64,000 nt of DNA from Rhynchopus sp. YZ270_cl-10 (Eukaryota > Euglenozoa > Diplonemea > Diplonemida > Diplonemidae): NCBI GenBank assembly GCA_964035575.1, contig OZ037838.1, forward strand, positions 124,001-188,000. The letters run 5' to 3'. Numbering within the stretch: the stretch's first letter is position 1; the number at the start of each line of letters is the position of its first letter. The position numbers and the translations under genes were made by a program. Positions 34,401 through 44,207 of this stretch are shown here, piece by piece. The notes beneath the pieces are model-generated. The model ran no database searches, had not been told where the DNA came from, and saw only the letters and a program-made list of their open reading frames with translations.

Positions 34401-37400
34401 CCAAACCGGTCCATGTCCTCTGCAGACGGTGCCACATCTACCTCCACACACGGCTCCCGCTTCAGGGTGGCAATCCCTACACACATAGCACCCCGCTCCA
34501 GAAAGGAAGATGCGACCTTTTTCTGGTACGCCACCGCAATGCTCTCCCGGATGCGCAACTCTGCCGACCCTGTCAGGTGCGACGTCTGTCCCGTCGTCAG
34601 GCCTCCAAGCTGCGCAATCAAGAGGTTCGCCTCGTCGCCTGCACCCCCGAAGGCTTCAAACACAATAGGGGAGAACTTGGTATTGATCTTGTTCAAATCC
34701 CGCTCGTGCTTCTCCCGTTTGACCTGGCCCTGGTTCTTCGCCGACCAGCCCACAAACTTCGAGGCCCCTGTTCTGTAGGAAGGCAAGGTGGGGCACACGT
34801 GGGTGATGTCCAAACAACGAGGTCCATTTTCCGCCACTCCTACTGGGAGGTAGACGTCGCCTGGCCGCTTCTTCGACTCCAACTCCACTCGCACGGTCTC
34901 CTCCAAAGCAGGGTCCAAGCCCGCCCCTTGAGCAGCTCGGTACACCGAATCCCGCAAGGCGTTGTGGCGGGCGACGCGGTGTTTGGAGTAGGGGCAGCCA
35001 AAGGTGTGGTCGCCAAAGGAGTCCATGACAACCCTTTTCTGCCCCCCCTGACATGCCGAGCAAGTCGTTCCCTCCGCATGGATGGCCACCCCTAGTCGGA
35101 AACGGGTCACAACCGCAAAATCCGCTGAAGACATCTGGTTCCTTGCTGAGGGTGTCGCCGTGAGGTACGTCCCGGAAAGCGGCAGGAGAAGGGACTTCAT
35201 CCGTGCTCGGTCTCGCATGCAGAGCTGTTGCATCAACTTGTCTGCCTGGGCGTCAATCACCGCAGATGACAGACTCTGCTGCTCCAGGATCTTCTTCGGC
35301 TGGGCCCTGTCCACGTGAAACGCCACCGGTACCCTGGAGTTGTACTCCTCAGCCGCGCTGTTCCATCTCTCCTCATCCCAGGTGAAGGCAGGGTCCAAGG
35401 CCTGCGACAGTTGCAGGTTCCCTGACTGAGAGGCGAGGGACGCAGCTGTCCGATGGTCCACGGTGCGACGGATACCCAGCCCCCCAAGCGCCACAGGAAG
35501 CGCCGCCTGCGCCCTTGCCAACTCCGGCAGCGCCCCATCCGGGTCATGCAGAAGCGCAGCCAGGCACCTGTCGATCAGGTCGTCAAAGGCCGTCAGGTAC
35601 TCCGCGCACTGTGGGATCCCCCGCATGTAGAACACCATGCGGCAGTAGCCTTCGCAGTATCTCAGTACGTAGAAGGCTGCCTGGGAGTCCCCGAGGTCCA
35701 CAAGGGCTTCCAGGTTGCGGCGGGAATCGTCCACCTTCTGGGCCATGTACTCCTCGCAGAAAGCCGCAGACCCAATGGGGATGCCCAAGAAGTCGAACCC
35801 ATCCACATCCAACAGCCGGAACCCGCCTTCACCCATGGCGTCCTGTCCACCCTCGTTCAACGTGAACCCCACGGCCTCGAGATCCTCCTTGGAGACGCCA
35901 CCAGTGGAGATGAGCTCACACTTGTTCGCGTTCACCTCCAACCCCAGTTCGGAACTACGAGTGCACAGAACCTGGTACGCCTCAAAAACCGCCTTAGGGG
36001 ACCCCCGCAGAGAGCCGTCATCGAGGTACCACAAAGTCCCATCCAGGCCTGGGTGCCCCTTCAGCTCTAGCGCCATCTGGTGGATGGTCAGGGAGAAGAG
36101 AAGCGGGCCCAAGGGATCTCCTTGTTGAGCTCCGCGCTGTGACCTTATGGTATCCCCACCATAAAACAGGCTGGAGGGCTCCAGGTAACACCATCGCACC
36201 CATGGGGCCAGCTCGGGGAGGTTGGCGTCGACCGCTCTTAGCATCGACAGGCGGTCTACGCAGTTGAACGCGTTACGGTAGTCAATTTTCAAAATGACTT
36301 TACCTTTTCCGCGGTTGCGCACGGCGTACTGCGAGATAACATCAGTCGCCACTGCCGCCCCCCTTGCCGTTGCCACCCCCACCTGGTTCCCTCGAAGAAG
36401 AAGCGTCCTAGCAGGCACCCGCACTCGCGCCGACAGAATCTTTCCCACCAGTCTGCGGAGAGTGTCCCCAACCGCAATCGGACGCACGTCCTCCTCCAGG
36501 CCCGGCCCCTTTGCAGGCTTCCGGAGAGCCACCAAGTTAGCGCCGGCGAAGAACTCAGCCACCTCCACTGGAGCATTTCCTCGTGCCAAAGACGTCAACA
36601 CTGCGGCCAGCGCTGCCAAAGTGCCCTTAGCCCGCCTCTGTAGGCAAAGTGTACGAAGGTGCGCGCCCGTCACGTTCGAGGGACCCGCCGCCGATGACTT
36701 CGGCATGCTCCGCAGGGCCTTCATCACCTCCACCACTGTCACCGGTGGGACCTCCTGAGGCTGGGGCCAATCCGCCTGCTCCAGGGCCTTGGAGTCGGCA
36801 GCGGCTGGGTGCTTCGTCTGAAGCTTTTCCAGCGTCGCCGGTGTCTGTGGGGCGAGGCCGTCGCTGGTAGCGCAAGACATGGCCTGGCTCGGGAGTCCTG
36901 CTCTCGCTTTGGCGATGGTGCGCTTCCGTCTCCCTTCGTCAGTGTCCTCATCCGACCACCCAGAGGGCCTTGGCTTCCGCTCCTCTACCGTTTGCTCCCA
37001 CAGGGCGACATACTGGCCAGCCTTCCAAGCCTCCAAGTCCTTCCCCCAGGTGCTCGTCAAACGTCGCTCCTGGTCCTTGCCCCCTCGTTCTGTCCGTGTC
37101 CGGTGCAACACAGTGAAGAACAGTGCAAGGCGCTTCCATGCCACCTCGTCTTGGTACTCAAGGATGTCCATAAGAACCCTCAGGAAGAGCTCGCTGTACA
37201 GCTGCAGGTGTTTGTCTGGGCACCCGCCCTTCAGCTGGATCCTGGTGGTCCCCATGACTTCAAAGGAGGGGAGGTCATCCTGATCTGTCAGCATTCCTCG
37301 ACTGGAGGGAGACGGAGCGGTGAAGCCTTCTTCGCCAAAGTGCACCGTACAGGTGTTGCAGACCTCCTTGCTCTGCGGCAATAGCATGTCGCACTGATCG

Positions 37401-40400
37401 TTCGCACAGCGCGACATGCCCAAGTGGCCCAACAGCTCGTCGGGGATGTACGCTCCATCCGCCTGGTGGCGACGCATATGCTGCAGCAAGCCCTTACGAG
37501 ACAGGCCCCCGACCGCATCACTCGAAGACAAAATTCCCGCTCTGCATCCATCAAAGGGGCAGAACACCCGATCCGCATTGATGTGCCCCAGCTTGGTAGC
37601 CAGGGGGGCGGTGGTGGTGGTGTTGGTGGGGATGATGCCATCCAAATGCGCTGTGTCCAGCACTGCCTGCCGAGCCTCCTTCCTCATCTTCTCTGCCATC
37701 CCCTCCTTGGTCTTCCCCACCACCGGGACAAGCTCCACTGCCTCAAAGTGAGAGTCACAGAGAGCGATGACGACCGTGGGAAGCTTCGCTTGGAAGCTCT
37801 CCGCGTACGACTTGGCGACTCTTTTGCTACCAGGGGTGATGCGCACGAGGGGGTTCTCTTCCGACGCCTGCACCACCACGATGTTGATGCGGGATGCTGT
37901 CGCGGTGAGCTGAAGCCCCAAGTGGTTGAGGTGGGCCTCGCCGGTCACACCATTGGCAAACTCCGTCATGGCCTCCTGCGACCCCAGCACCTGCACCAGG
38001 CGGTTCGACACCTCCACTGCTGTGTCATACAGCTGCTTGCGCATTGCCCTCACGTCCGGCTGCGTGTCGTGGTCCCAGAGGTGTAGTGCCACATAACCAC
38101 AATCATTTGTGGACACGTTGGGGATGCGTTTAGCTCCAAACTTCGCCAGAGTCGCGTCCACAGACACCGCTTGCTCTGTATACGCAGGAGCGTTCACGTT
38201 TGCGCACCCACCGGTCAACGCAAACGGGGACAAGCTGATCGGGTGCTCCGGATCCGCAGGGGCAGGGCGCAGGTCCCAGGGCGTCACCGCTCGCCACAAC
38301 AGCGACAGCAAGACCAGTAGGGACACCACCAGCATGCCAAATGCCATCCCGATCCTACGAGTCCACCTGCGTGCTGCCACACGGCGCACCTCCAAGAGAA
38401 GAACCCAGCCAAGTGGGCGCGCGACGCCGACCAGTGCCACAAAACCCGCCAAACAACCACCTGCGGACCATGCAACCCACACCCACTCGGCTGCACACAC
38501 CGACAACTGACCCACCCCCATCACACTGGCCCTCACCAAGCTGGCAGCCACTCGGATCCCTCCGGTCCATCGGCGCACTCGCTCGCTCGCCCCTTCCAGC
38601 CACCGCCATCCTCTCCGAACGCGGCACAGTCCCCGCAGCACACCCACCCCCAGCACCTCCGCGTCCCGAAAAAGCGCGCAACCCAAAACATGTGGCGCTG
38701 ACCTCCCAAGCTCAGACCCCACAAAAACCAGAACCCAGATGGCCACACACTGCAAAGCACCTCTCAACGCATCGGCGACCCTGATCCTGCGGAAAACTGG
38801 GTGCGCTGCCGGAGAGGGCGGACGATTGCAGGGCGCCTTGCGCCGACGGAGCCTGCCCGCCTGTGACTTGGTCCAGTTCAAGGACCGGTGTCCTCGTCGC
38901 GTCCTCCTGGTCCTCCTGCCCACTAGCCACAAAATGAGATGACTGAGGGTAGGGGCGCGTCTGTCCTTCCACAGATCCAGGACCGCGAACGACACAAACA
39001 CTCCCCACTCAGGTGCCTCGACTACCCAGCAGGGGTCAGGTTGACGCAAGGAGGTGAAGACCTCCCAGAGGTTGCACCACCAGTCGAACCAAAACTCTAT
39101 CTGTACACACCCCTTTTGCCACACCCGCATCATCACACAGCCACTCTGTCCTTCTCGCCCCTCAAGGCTGACCCCGAACACCAGCATACCTCGCTCACCA
39201 CCCCCTAAGTTGTTGTTGCTGCGTCTGCTGTTGATGTTGGTGCTGCTGTTGGACCTGCTGTTGGAACTGCTGCTGCAGAAGTCTATGGAACTGCAGTTGA
39301 AACTGCTGTTGTGCCTGCTGTTGGAACTGCTGCTGGAACTGCTTTTGGAGACGCTGTTGGACCTGCTGTTGGAACCGCTGCTGCAGAAGTCTTTGGAACT
39401 GCTGTTAAAACTGCTGTTAAGCCTGCTGTTGGAACTGCTGTTGGACCTGCCGTTAGAGCTGCTGCCGCGGAAGTCCTTGGAACTGCTGATGAAACTGCTG
39501 TTGTGCCTGCTGTTGTGCCTGTTGCTGGAACTGCTTTTGGAAACGCTGTTGGAACTGCTGCCGCAGAAGCCATTGGAACTGCTGTTTAAACTGCTGTTGT
39601 GCCTGCTGCTGGAACTGCTTTTGGAAACGCTGTTGGAACCGCTGCTGCAGAAGTCTTTGGAACTGCTGTTAAAACTGCTGTTAAGCCTGCTGTTGGAACT
39701 GCTGTTGGACCTGCCGTTAGAGCTGCTGCCGCAGAAGTCCTTGGAACTGCTGATGAAACTGCTGTTGTGCCTGCTGTTGTGCCTGTTGCTGGAACTGCTT
39801 TTGGAAACGCTGTTGGAACTGCTGCCGCAGAAGCCATTGGAACTGCTGTTTAAACTGCTGTTGTGCCTGCTGTTGGAACTGCTGCTGGAACGGCTGTTGG
39901 AAACGCTGCTGCAGAAGTCTTTGGAACTGCTGTTGAAACTGCTGCTAAGCCTGCTGTTGGACCTGCTGTTGGAGCTGCTGCTGCCGAAGTCTTTGGAACT
40001 GCAGTTGAAACTGCTGTTGTGCCTGCTGTTGGAACTGCTGCTGGAACTGCTTTTGGAGACGCTGTTGGACCTGCTGTTGGAACCGCTGCTGCAGAAGTCT
40101 TTGGAACTGCTGTTAAAACTGCTGTTAAGCCTGCTGTTGGAACTGCTGTTGGACCTGCCGTTAGAGCTGCTGCCGCAGAAGTCCTTGGAACTGCTGATGA
40201 AACTGCTGTTGTGCCTGTTGCTGGAACTGCTTTTGGAAACGCTGTTGGAACTGCTGCTGCAGAAGCCATTGGAACTGCTGTTTAAACTGCTGTTGTGCCT
40301 GCTGTTGGAACTGCTGTTGGACCTGCCGTTAGAGCTGCTGCCGCAGAAGTCCTTGGAACTGCTGATGAAACTGCTGTTGTGCCTGTTGCTGGAACTGCTT

Positions 40401-41767
40401 TTGGAAACGCTGTTGGAACTGCTGCTGGAACTGCTGTTGGAGACGCTGCTGGACCCGCCGTTGGAGCTGCTGCCGCAGAAGCCATTGGAACTGCTGTTGA
40501 AACTGCTGTTGTGCCTGCTGTTGGACCTGCTGTTGGAGCTGCTGCTGCAGAAGTCTTTGGAACTGCAGTTGAAACTGCTGTTGTGCCTGCTGTTGGAACT
40601 GCTGCTGGAACTGCTTTTGGAAACGCTCTTGCTGCTGCAGAAGCCGTTGGAACTGCTGTTTAAACTGCTGTTGTGCCTGCTGTTGGACCTGCTGTTGGAA
40701 CCGCTGCTGCTGAAGCCTTTGGAACTGCTGGTGAAAAAGCTGTAGAGCCTGCTGTTGGAACTGCTGCAGTAAAGGCCTTTGGAACTGCTGCTGCTGCACA
40801 CCAGGGGTGATACTGGGACCCCACCCAGGACTCCGAAGATTTCGTTTTTGCTGCTATCACAGTTGCAGCCACTGATGTGGTTGGGCATACATTGCCTCTT
40901 TTTGGGGATATCATGGGGGGAAGGGGGGTGTGGGTTGTTATGACAACAGTTCTTTACTTTGTTGCCTCCACACACGTTTTTGTTGCTGCTATCAAAGCTG
41001 CAGCTGCTTGGGTTGTTGGGCTCAAGAGGCCTCTTTTTGGGGTAAAAAAGGGGGGGAATGGGGCTCCTGCCACTGATGAGGAAGCTGTTGTAGCATAGGA
41101 AGCTGCCGCTCCTGCTGTTGGTGCTCCTGCTACTGCTGTTGATGCAGCTTATGTTGTTGCTGCTGTTGCTGCTGTTGCTGCTGTTGCTGCTGTTGCTGCT
41201 GTTGCTGCTGTTGCTGCTGTTGCTGCTGTTGCTGCTGTTGCTGCTGTTGCTGCTGTTGCTGCTGTTGCTGCTGTTGCTGCTGTTGCTGCTGTTGCTGCTG
41301 TTGCTGCTCTTGTTGCTACCGTTGTTGTTTCTGCTGCAGTTGCAGCTGGTGTAGCATATGCTGCTGTTGCTGCTGTTGCTGCTGTTGCTGCTGTTGCTGC
41401 TGTTGCTGCTGTTGCTGCTGTTGCTGCTGTTGCTGCTGTTGCTGCTGTTGCTGCTGTTGCTGCTGTTGCTGCTGTTGCTGCTGTTGCTGCTCTTGTTGCT
41501 ACCGTTGTTGCTTCTGCTGCAGTTGCAGCTGGTGTAGCATATGCTGCTGTTGCTGCTGTTGCTGCTGTTGCTGCTGTTGCTGCTGTTGCTGCTGTTGCTG
41601 CTGTTGCTGCTGTTGCTGCTGTTGCTGCTGTTGCTGCTGTTGCTGCTGTTGCTGCTGTTGCTGCTGTTGCTGCTGTTGCTGCTGCTGTTGGTGTAGCACC
41701 TGCTGCTGCTGCTGATGCAGACATGCAGCACCACCCACAACGCCCCCAAAAGGGCCTTCCTCCTCAT
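31475..41767 (-). CDS. LINE polyprotein: two OTU-like domains, C2H2 finger, reverse transcriptase, restriction-like endonuclease
   Basis: About 3430 aa if translation starts at the first ATG (41767); the frame is open a little further upstream. Order: hydrophobic N-terminus; (NSS)n repeats ~26-206; SSSN-type repeats ~326-852; two hydrophobic segments ~1096-1162; OTU-like protease 1 (NDCGYVAL, Cys1223; DSHFEAV, His1340); C2H2 finger from Cys1403; reverse transcriptase ~1640-2010 ([13 protein letters not shown] with Asp1829; YLDD from Tyr1914); zinc knuckle from Cys2236 and restriction-like endonuclease (RPGD at 2301-2304, LDITH with Asp2320); OTU 2 (GDCAFEAL, Cys2562; GHYEPL, His2680); Cys-rich finger from 2729; Gln/Lys-rich coiled coil ~2820-3000; Gly/Lys/Arg tail. 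It would copy its own RNA at a nicked target by target-primed reverse transcription. The true start is uncertain; an ATG at 38347, before the last hydrophobic segment, is an alternative. Confidence 0.88.
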   Translation of the reverse strand: MRRKALLGALWVVLHVCISSSSRCYTNSSSNSSNSSNSSNSSNSSNSSNSSNSSNSSNSSNSSNSSNSSNSSNSSICYTSCNCSRSNNGSNKSSNSSNSSNSSNSSNSSNSSNSSNSSNSSNSSNSSNSSNSSNSSICYTSCNCSRNNNGSNKSSNSSNSSNSSNSSNSSNSSNSSNSSNSSNSSNSSNSSNSSNSSNSSNSSNNISCINSSSRSTNSRSGSFLCYNSFLISGRSPIPPLFYPKKRPLEPNNPSSCSFDSSNKNVCGGNKVKNCCHNNPHPPSPHDIPKKRQCMPNHISGCNCDSSKNEIFGVLGGVPVSPLVCSSSSSKGLYCSSSNSRLYSFFTSSSKGFSSSGSNSRSNSRHNSSLNSSSNGFCSSKSVSKSSSSSSSNSRHNSSFNCSSKDFCSSSSNSRSNSRHNSSFNSSSNGFCGSSSNGGSSSVSNSSSSSSSNSVSKSSSSNRHNSSFISSSKDFCGSSSNGRSNSSSNSRHNSSLNSSSNGFCSSSSNSVSKSSSSNRHNSSFISSSKDFCGSSSNGRSNSSSNSRLNSSFNSSSKDFCSSGSNSRSNSVSKSSSSSSSNSRHNSSFNCSSKDFGSSSSNSRSNSRLSSSFNSSSKDFCSSVSNSRSSSSSNSRHNSSLNSSSNGFCGSSSNSVSKSSSSNRHNSRHNSSFISSSKDFCGSSSNGRSNSSSNSRLNSSFNSSSKDFCSSGSNSVSKSSSSSRHNSSLNSSSNGFCGSSSNSVSKSSSSNRHNSRHNSSFISSSKDFRGSSSNGRSNSSSNSRLNSSFNSSSKDFCSSGSNSRSNSVSKSSSSSSSNSRHNSSFNCSSIDFCSSSSNSRSNSSTNINSRRSNNNLGGGERGMLVFGVSLEGREGQSGCVMMRVWQKGCVQIEFWFDWWCNLWEVFTSLRQPDPCWVVEAPEWGVFVSFAVLDLWKDRRAPTLSHLILWLVGRRTRRTRRGHRSLNWTKSQAGRLRRRKAPCNRPPSPAAHPVFRRIRVADALRGALQCVAIWVLVFVGSELGRSAPHVLGCALFRDAEVLGVGVLRGLCRVRRGWRWLEGASERVRRWTGGIRVAASLVRASVMGVGQLSVCAAEWVWVAWSAGGCLAGFVALVGVARPLGWVLLLEVRRVAARRWTRRIGMAFGMLVVSLLVLLSLLWRAVTPWDLRPAPADPEHPISLSPFALTGGCANVNAPAYTEQAVSVDATLAKFGAKRIPNVSTNDCGYVALHLWDHDTQPDVRAMRKQLYDTAVEVSNRLVQVLGSQEAMTEFANGVTGEAHLNHLGLQLTATASRINIVVVQASEENPLVRITPGSKRVAKSYAESFQAKLPTVVIALCDSHFEAVELVPVVGKTKEGMAEKMRKEARQAVLDTAHLDGIIPTNTTTTAPLATKLGHINADRVFCPFDGCRAGILSSSDAVGGLSRKGLLQHMRRHQADGAYIPDELLGHLGMSRCANDQCDMLLPQSKEVCNTCTVHFGEEGFTAPSPSSRGMLTDQDDLPSFEVMGTTRIQLKGGCPDKHLQLYSELFLRVLMDILEYQDEVAWKRLALFFTVLHRTRTERGGKDQERRLTSTWGKDLEAWKAGQYVALWEQTVEERKPRPSGWSDEDTDEGRRKRTIAKARAGLPSQAMSCATSDGLAPQTPATLEKLQTKHPAAADSKALEQADWPQPQEVPPVTVVEVMKALRSMPKSSAAGPSNVTGAHLRTLCLQRRAKGTLAALAAVLTSLARGNAPVEVAEFFAGANLVALRKPAKGPGLEEDVRPIAVGDTLRRLVGKILSARVRVPARTLLLRGNQVGVATARGAAVATDVISQYAVRNRGKGKVILKIDYRNAFNCVDRLSMLRAVDANLPELAPWVRWCYLEPSSLFYGGDTIRSQRGAQQGDPLGPLLFSLTIHQMALELKGHPGLDGTLWYLDDGSLRGSPKAVFEAYQVLCTRSSELGLEVNANKCELISTGGVSKEDLEAVGFTLNEGGQDAMGEGGFRLLDVDGFDFLGIPIGSAAFCEEYMAQKVDDSRRNLEALVDLGDSQAAFYVLRYCEGYCRMVFYMRGIPQCAEYLTAFDDLIDRCLAALLHDPDGALPELARAQAALPVALGGLGIRRTVDHRTAASLASQSGNLQLSQALDPAFTWDEERWNSAAEEYNSRVPVAFHVDRAQPKKILEQQSLSSAVIDAQADKLMQQLCMRDRARMKSLLLPLSGTYLTATPSARNQMSSADFAVVTRFRLGVAIHAEGTTCSACQGGQKRVVMDSFGDHTFGCPYSKHRVARHNALRDSVYRAAQGAGLDPALEETVRVELESKKRPGDVYLPVGVAENGPRCLDITHVCPTLPSYRTGASKFVGWSAKNQGQVKREKHERDLNKINTKFSPIVFEAFGGAGDEANLLIAQLGGLTTGQTSHLTGSAELRIRESIAVAYQKKVASSFLERGAMCVGIATLKREPCVEVDVAPSAEDMDRFGRRSAGAVEPLCDDANPDDDMSRPADRTEEQQGKRKRDVKPDHVEPPRKRTGRFDSATVIPEGPGLDVVREWEFLRECPAAQRPRATEQAAKLGASKVTWSFVAGDCAFEALLFATGRTDLTVEGLRQAAVKKVQGRADLSSAAVPNFGVWQRLMTSGDRGDQRTWADAIAVAGAGEALEVSVVILNEFARPSLMVPRKRPKAVVLLLHSGDQDAADGSGSIPGHYEPLTMDPALQQHILSFEATGGKGECQSERPMAFVGAREAEASNTFLQCEQCSKLFDASDAHFCCHTCGGLACLHCAQGSKHCPLSQIGRAEYFSALSFLHSNVPAQAASAEGSGDPPPKRAPSPAVPAPEGEDVEEVDTPMAGEEGQQAEQKQQKHEKQRKQQKQQQQKADQEKKEALQRASDAWQQALEVRREHRRSWGPDLAALRGTFGDRQQELSRFLEEQNVRLDQAKAADRHRVEELTARHKRELAEDAKKMHAQYLEDCDRHPEAGESLRAEYDRQRCERHYAIAAKHESEQKATTLLLTAVNLSRQLEAERMVAYGRCFGVVCEGRLFLPCHAVRRAVGDDPEGLEPDCVGDWMALFGPQGASPCPGEFLYCWATQQPWSGNGEGDGDCPESVVARQAVRKIAGEAGYCDTWGKTSAVIVVREGRVSWGTPSRDQLEEEVGRQAEAADTEVRVKVEEMDDAEQEQEEDLDTAREGADRSHSLSVEGIPDQKKQARVRELLRAQSEAWMWTEEERTERGGLFPCLTMGSPVPSSVTKWISLFHYRQGEKQDGRPLLSLPLSTATFTQWYEVMKVVGLHEWSVQEKCKAKSTLHALTDNRSSRGQAFAAESTRRENEARAAREGIGRQPQASSSSSSSSTSAGRGTTTSIAQPAVSTSSSSSSAGRGNATSSAQPAPSPAPKGPQRHAAQGRSNTSNVFTDAVAQATQHVLSPQEVQRGRNGRGGGQKGRQSGGRKGKKGNKKN
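39210..40790 (-). repeat. Degenerate 12-bp repeat coding for Ser-Ser-Ser-Asn inside the LINE
   Basis: About 1.6 kb of TGCTGTTGGAAC-type repeats encode (SSSN)-like stretches broken by KDFC, NGFC and RHNSS variants. Blocks of 260-300 bp recur (for example 39283-39573 and 39586-39837), so expansion works at two scales. The frame stays open throughout. The opposite strand is also open and would give a Leu-rich peptide, which I regard as a shadow. Confidence 0.85.
41155..41690 (-). repeat. Three blocks of a 9-bp (TGCTGCTGT)n repeat near the LINE 5' end
   Basis: Nearly perfect 9-bp repeats occupy about 41155-41305, 41362-41492 and 41543-41690. The first and second and the second and third are separated by almost identical 50-bp spacers (CTCTTGTTGCTACCGTTG...). 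In the LINE frame they encode Asn-Ser-Ser, which matches the N-glycosylation sequon N-x-S. The other frames give poly-Gln and Thr-Ala-Ala. Confidence 0.9.
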
Positions 41768-42000
41768 TTTAAAAAAGACTTTAAAAAAGCAAAAACCAAA
41801 AAACGAAAACAAAGAAGGACAAGACACACTACGCCTTGCGCTTCGCCGGCCTGCACCCTCTACCGTTGCCCAGGGACCGCCCCGTGGAGGCGTACAAGGC
41901 TCACAATAAAACAAAGGAAAGGGGGAGGGAGGGTAAAAAGAAAGGACAAGTGTGTTGTAATGTGTAAAAAAATGGTCCCCTGTAAAAAAATGGTCCCCTG

Positions 42001-42130
42001 CTGTGGAAGCTGTGGAAGCTGTGGAAGCTGTGGAAGCTGTGGAAGCTGTGGAAGCTGTGGAAGCTGTGGAAGCTGTGGAAGCTGTGGAAGCTGTGGAAGC
42101 TGTGGAAGCTGTGGAAGCTGTGGAAGCTGT
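42001..42130. repeat. (CTGTGGAAG)n minisatellite, ~14 copies, LINE target
   Basis: About 14.4 perfect copies of the 9-bp unit lie immediately 5' of the LINE, degenerating into AGCTGTAGCTGGAAGAGC. One copy remains on the far side of the LINE at 30409-30422. The LINE thus sits inside this array. Confidence 0.95.
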
Positions 42131-42668
42131 AGCTGGAAGAGCTGTAGGAGTGTGGAAAAGAAGTAAAAAAAGCTCAAAAAAAGAGGAGTCGAAACGTGAT
42201 GGGAGAAAGTTAAGGGGTGGTGGATGGACTTAGATACGACATTGGTGTCCTCCTTCCTTTTTTACTGGAAGGGTAACAAGTTATGAAGTACAGTGGAGAA
42301 GAATAGTTTTGCAGTGAAAGAGAGATAGCGAAAGTAACGTGGTTGAGACCTTTAATCCCATGTGATTCTTTCAGCATTGGACACACTCGCGCTGGTGAAC
42401 CACTGCGAATCACTTAATTCCGAGGACGGAATATTGAGCGTGAAACGTGTAGTGCGATGTGAATTCACCCTCGCGCGACGTAGCCCACCAACCCACCCCC
42501 TTCCCCGCGTTTCTAAACAGAAACGTTCAATTGTAGTTTACAAAAAAATATACACAAAAGCAAAGTGAAATTGGCACCATCAGTTCTGCAGTAAGAAAAG
42601 GCGCGACAAGAAGAGTCCGAGCACCGTTGCTGGCGATGCGTGTTGGCAGCCTTCAGCTCCACGACTCC
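42131..42668. other. Intergenic, no gene recognised
   Basis: AT-rich spacer between the minisatellite and the Ser/Pro-rich gene. No RNA gene, repeat or convincing open frame is visible. Confidence 0.6.
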
Positions 42669-43553
42669 TCAGCAACTTCGAGGCGTGCAGGGTGGCGCTT
42701 CCGGCGCGTCTGTGCCTGAGTCTGGCGAGAGGGGGAACTGCGGCAGGTCGACTACGTCAGGGAGGACACGTTTCTTGAAAGGAAGCACCTGTGGGCTCGT
42801 GGGGCTGTGCTTGAAGTAGCCTGCGAGCGGAGGAGACAGCGGGAAAGGCCGCTTTGCGCGCTTCGGCGAGATGGACACACGTGCACAGTCGCGAGGTGTG
42901 CTCTGGTGGCTTGGGGTGAACGTTGTGTCGCGTGTTCCCGTACTGCGTGCGGGCGAGGACCCGCGCACCCTGCTGCTCGCGTCGATGTCTGCTGTAGTCG
43001 CACGGCTGAAGCAGCGCTCCTGGCAGTGCCGCACACGTGGTGAGGTGTCGCCAAGGCGCAGCTCGCTGAGAAGGTAGTCGTCCACACCGCTCATCCCCAC
43101 CCCTCTGGGGGAGCGGTCGGGTGAACCCCCCCGCACAGGTGTTGTCGCCCAGTGTGCAAGCTCCCTGCGTCGTGCTGCTGTCGCTGCTGTCTGCCGCCGC
43201 TGCCTGTCATACGTGTTGCGCCGCCCTACACTGTCCGAACGCCGCCGTGCGTCCTGTACATCCTCCGGCACGTTGCGGGTCCGCCCCCCCGCACTCCAGG
43301 AGCGCTCGCGTTGCGACACAGCGCGCTCTGCAGCTAGCACACACTTCGTGACGTCGCGCCCGGTGCGGCTGCGTTGCTCCTGTGGTATGTAGTTGGGGCT
43401 CACCTGCACACGCGCCAGCGTGCGTACAGGCGAGCTATGGTGCTGCTGTGCATCCACACCCACCCTACTGCCTGCATGCCGACGTTTCGGAAGCTTCGTT
43501 CGCCTTCCAGCCTGAGAGCTGGCGGGTGGCGGTGGTGGCGGTGGTGGTGGCAT
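42669..43553 (-). CDS. Hypothetical basic, Ser/Pro- and Arg-rich protein
   Basis: A 294-aa frame starts with ATG followed by a run of nine prolines. The protein is rich in Arg, Ser and Pro and looks disordered, with no recognisable domain, signal peptide or membrane segment. It has many proline-directed phosphorylation motifs (SSPVRT, TTPVRGGSPDRSPRG, TSPRVR, SPKRAKRPFPLSPP, FPLSPDSG), of which several fit the S/T-P-x-K/R consensus of cyclin-dependent kinases. SPKRAKRP could be a nuclear localisation signal. A cell-cycle-regulated or cytoskeletal scaffold is possible, but this is a guess. The frame is the longest of several overlapping ones in GC-rich DNA. It ends at CTPRSC before a stop and could have unseen exons. 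Function unknown. Confidence 0.55.
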   Translation of the reverse strand: MPPPPPPPPPASSQAGRRTKLPKRRHAGSRVGVDAQQHHSSPVRTLARVQVSPNYIPQEQRSRTGRDVTKCVLAAERAVSQRERSWSAGGRTRNVPEDVQDARRRSDSVGRRNTYDRQRRQTAATAARRRELAHWATTPVRGGSPDRSPRGVGMSGVDDYLLSELRLGDTSPRVRHCQERCFSRATTADIDASSRVRGSSPARSTGTRDTTFTPSHQSTPRDCARVSISPKRAKRPFPLSPPLAGYFKHSPTSPQVLPFKKRVLPDVVDLPQFPLSPDSGTDAPEAPPCTPRSC

Positions 43554-44004
43554 GACGAGGTGGCTGCGTGTGGCGTCTTACGCAGCAATTTGACGTTGAT
43601 TGTGTGAAAGCTTATAACACGCAAAGGGAGAGAGAAAGTCTTAAAAAGATGGGAGGGAGGGAGATTAGCGGGGAGCACCCCCCCGTCGTTCTGAAAATGA
43701 GTGGTGATCGGTGAGAATGTGCCTGAACACTTCTCGATGTGAGGACACAAAACCGTGCACAATAGCGACACAAGAGGGGTGGAAGTCTTTTTTTGAAAAC
43801 TTGGTTGTATTAGTGTAGCCACATATTAGTGTGCTCCATTATACTTTTTTTATTAGTACCAAATGACAACAAGCAGGGTGCTGTACTCAGCTGCAATCCT
43901 TGCTCCGTATTGTCTGAAGGTTAGGGAGGTACCTTTTTCAACCCGCGTTTTGCAAAAAGAACTCATTTGCAAAACAACAAAAGACTCTTTTCCAATCGAC
44001 GTTC
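43554..44004. other. Intergenic, nothing recognised
   Basis: Spacer upstream of the Ser/Pro-rich gene (promoter side) and downstream of the ankyrin gene. I see no RNA gene or repeat. AT-rich runs occur near 43780-43860. Confidence 0.55.
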
Positions 44005-44207
44005 TTACTCCACTCGCTGCATTATGATGAATGCGACTGGCCTCTCGAAGTGGCGGCAGTTCCTACAAAATGTACGGTTTACAGCTTCTTGTTGTTGTGC
44101 TCTGCCCCCTGCTGCAGCCATGAGCACCGCGTGCATAACACGCTGCAAGCATGAGACATGTGTCTCTGTAGTCTGCCGCACACTAGCACCTGAAAATACT
44201 TCATAAA
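44005..44207 (-). pseudogene. Possible decayed ankyrin-repeat fragment
   Basis: On the minus strand the stretch around 44120-44190 (GCTAGTGTGCGGCAGACTAC, then GAGACACATGTCTC) resembles the DNA of the GAxVxATDKDGDTCLI segment of the neighbouring ankyrin gene (around 45050-45110). Reading frame and repeat consensus are not kept. It may be a worn repeat left downstream of the present stop codon. The match is short and judged by eye. Confidence 0.3.

Larger units (their letters stand above)
30423..41998 (-). mobile_element. Full-length-looking non-LTR retrotransposon (LINE) with restriction-like endonuclease
   Basis: The element reads on the minus strand. It comprises a short 5' leader (about 41768-41998, containing two copies of TGTAAAAAAATGGTCCCC), one giant open frame (31475-41767), a 3' untranslated region of about 990 bp (30488-31474) and a 65-nt poly(A) tail (poly(T) on the plus strand, 30423-30487). 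It has no long terminal repeats. It is flanked on both sides by the same 9-bp minisatellite unit, consistent with target-primed insertion. The reverse transcriptase followed by a zinc cluster and a PD-(D/E)xK nuclease places it among RLE-bearing LINEs (R2/CRE/NeSL-like or Dualen-like). The long uninterrupted frame and long poly(A) suggest a young, possibly active copy. Confidence 0.9.

Noticed and set aside
32843-35095. Several 200-310-codon plus-strand frames
   Set aside because: They lie antisense to the LINE coding region in GC-rich DNA and have no recognisable domain.
39054-40745. Plus-strand 563-codon Leu-rich frame
   Set aside because: It is the complement of the SSSN repeat in the LINE. 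The repeat has no stop in several frames, and the minus frame carries the RT.
41149-41738. Poly-Gln and Thr-Ala-Ala frames over the 9-bp repeat
   Set aside because: These are alternative frames of the same repeat and are not linked to the conserved domains.
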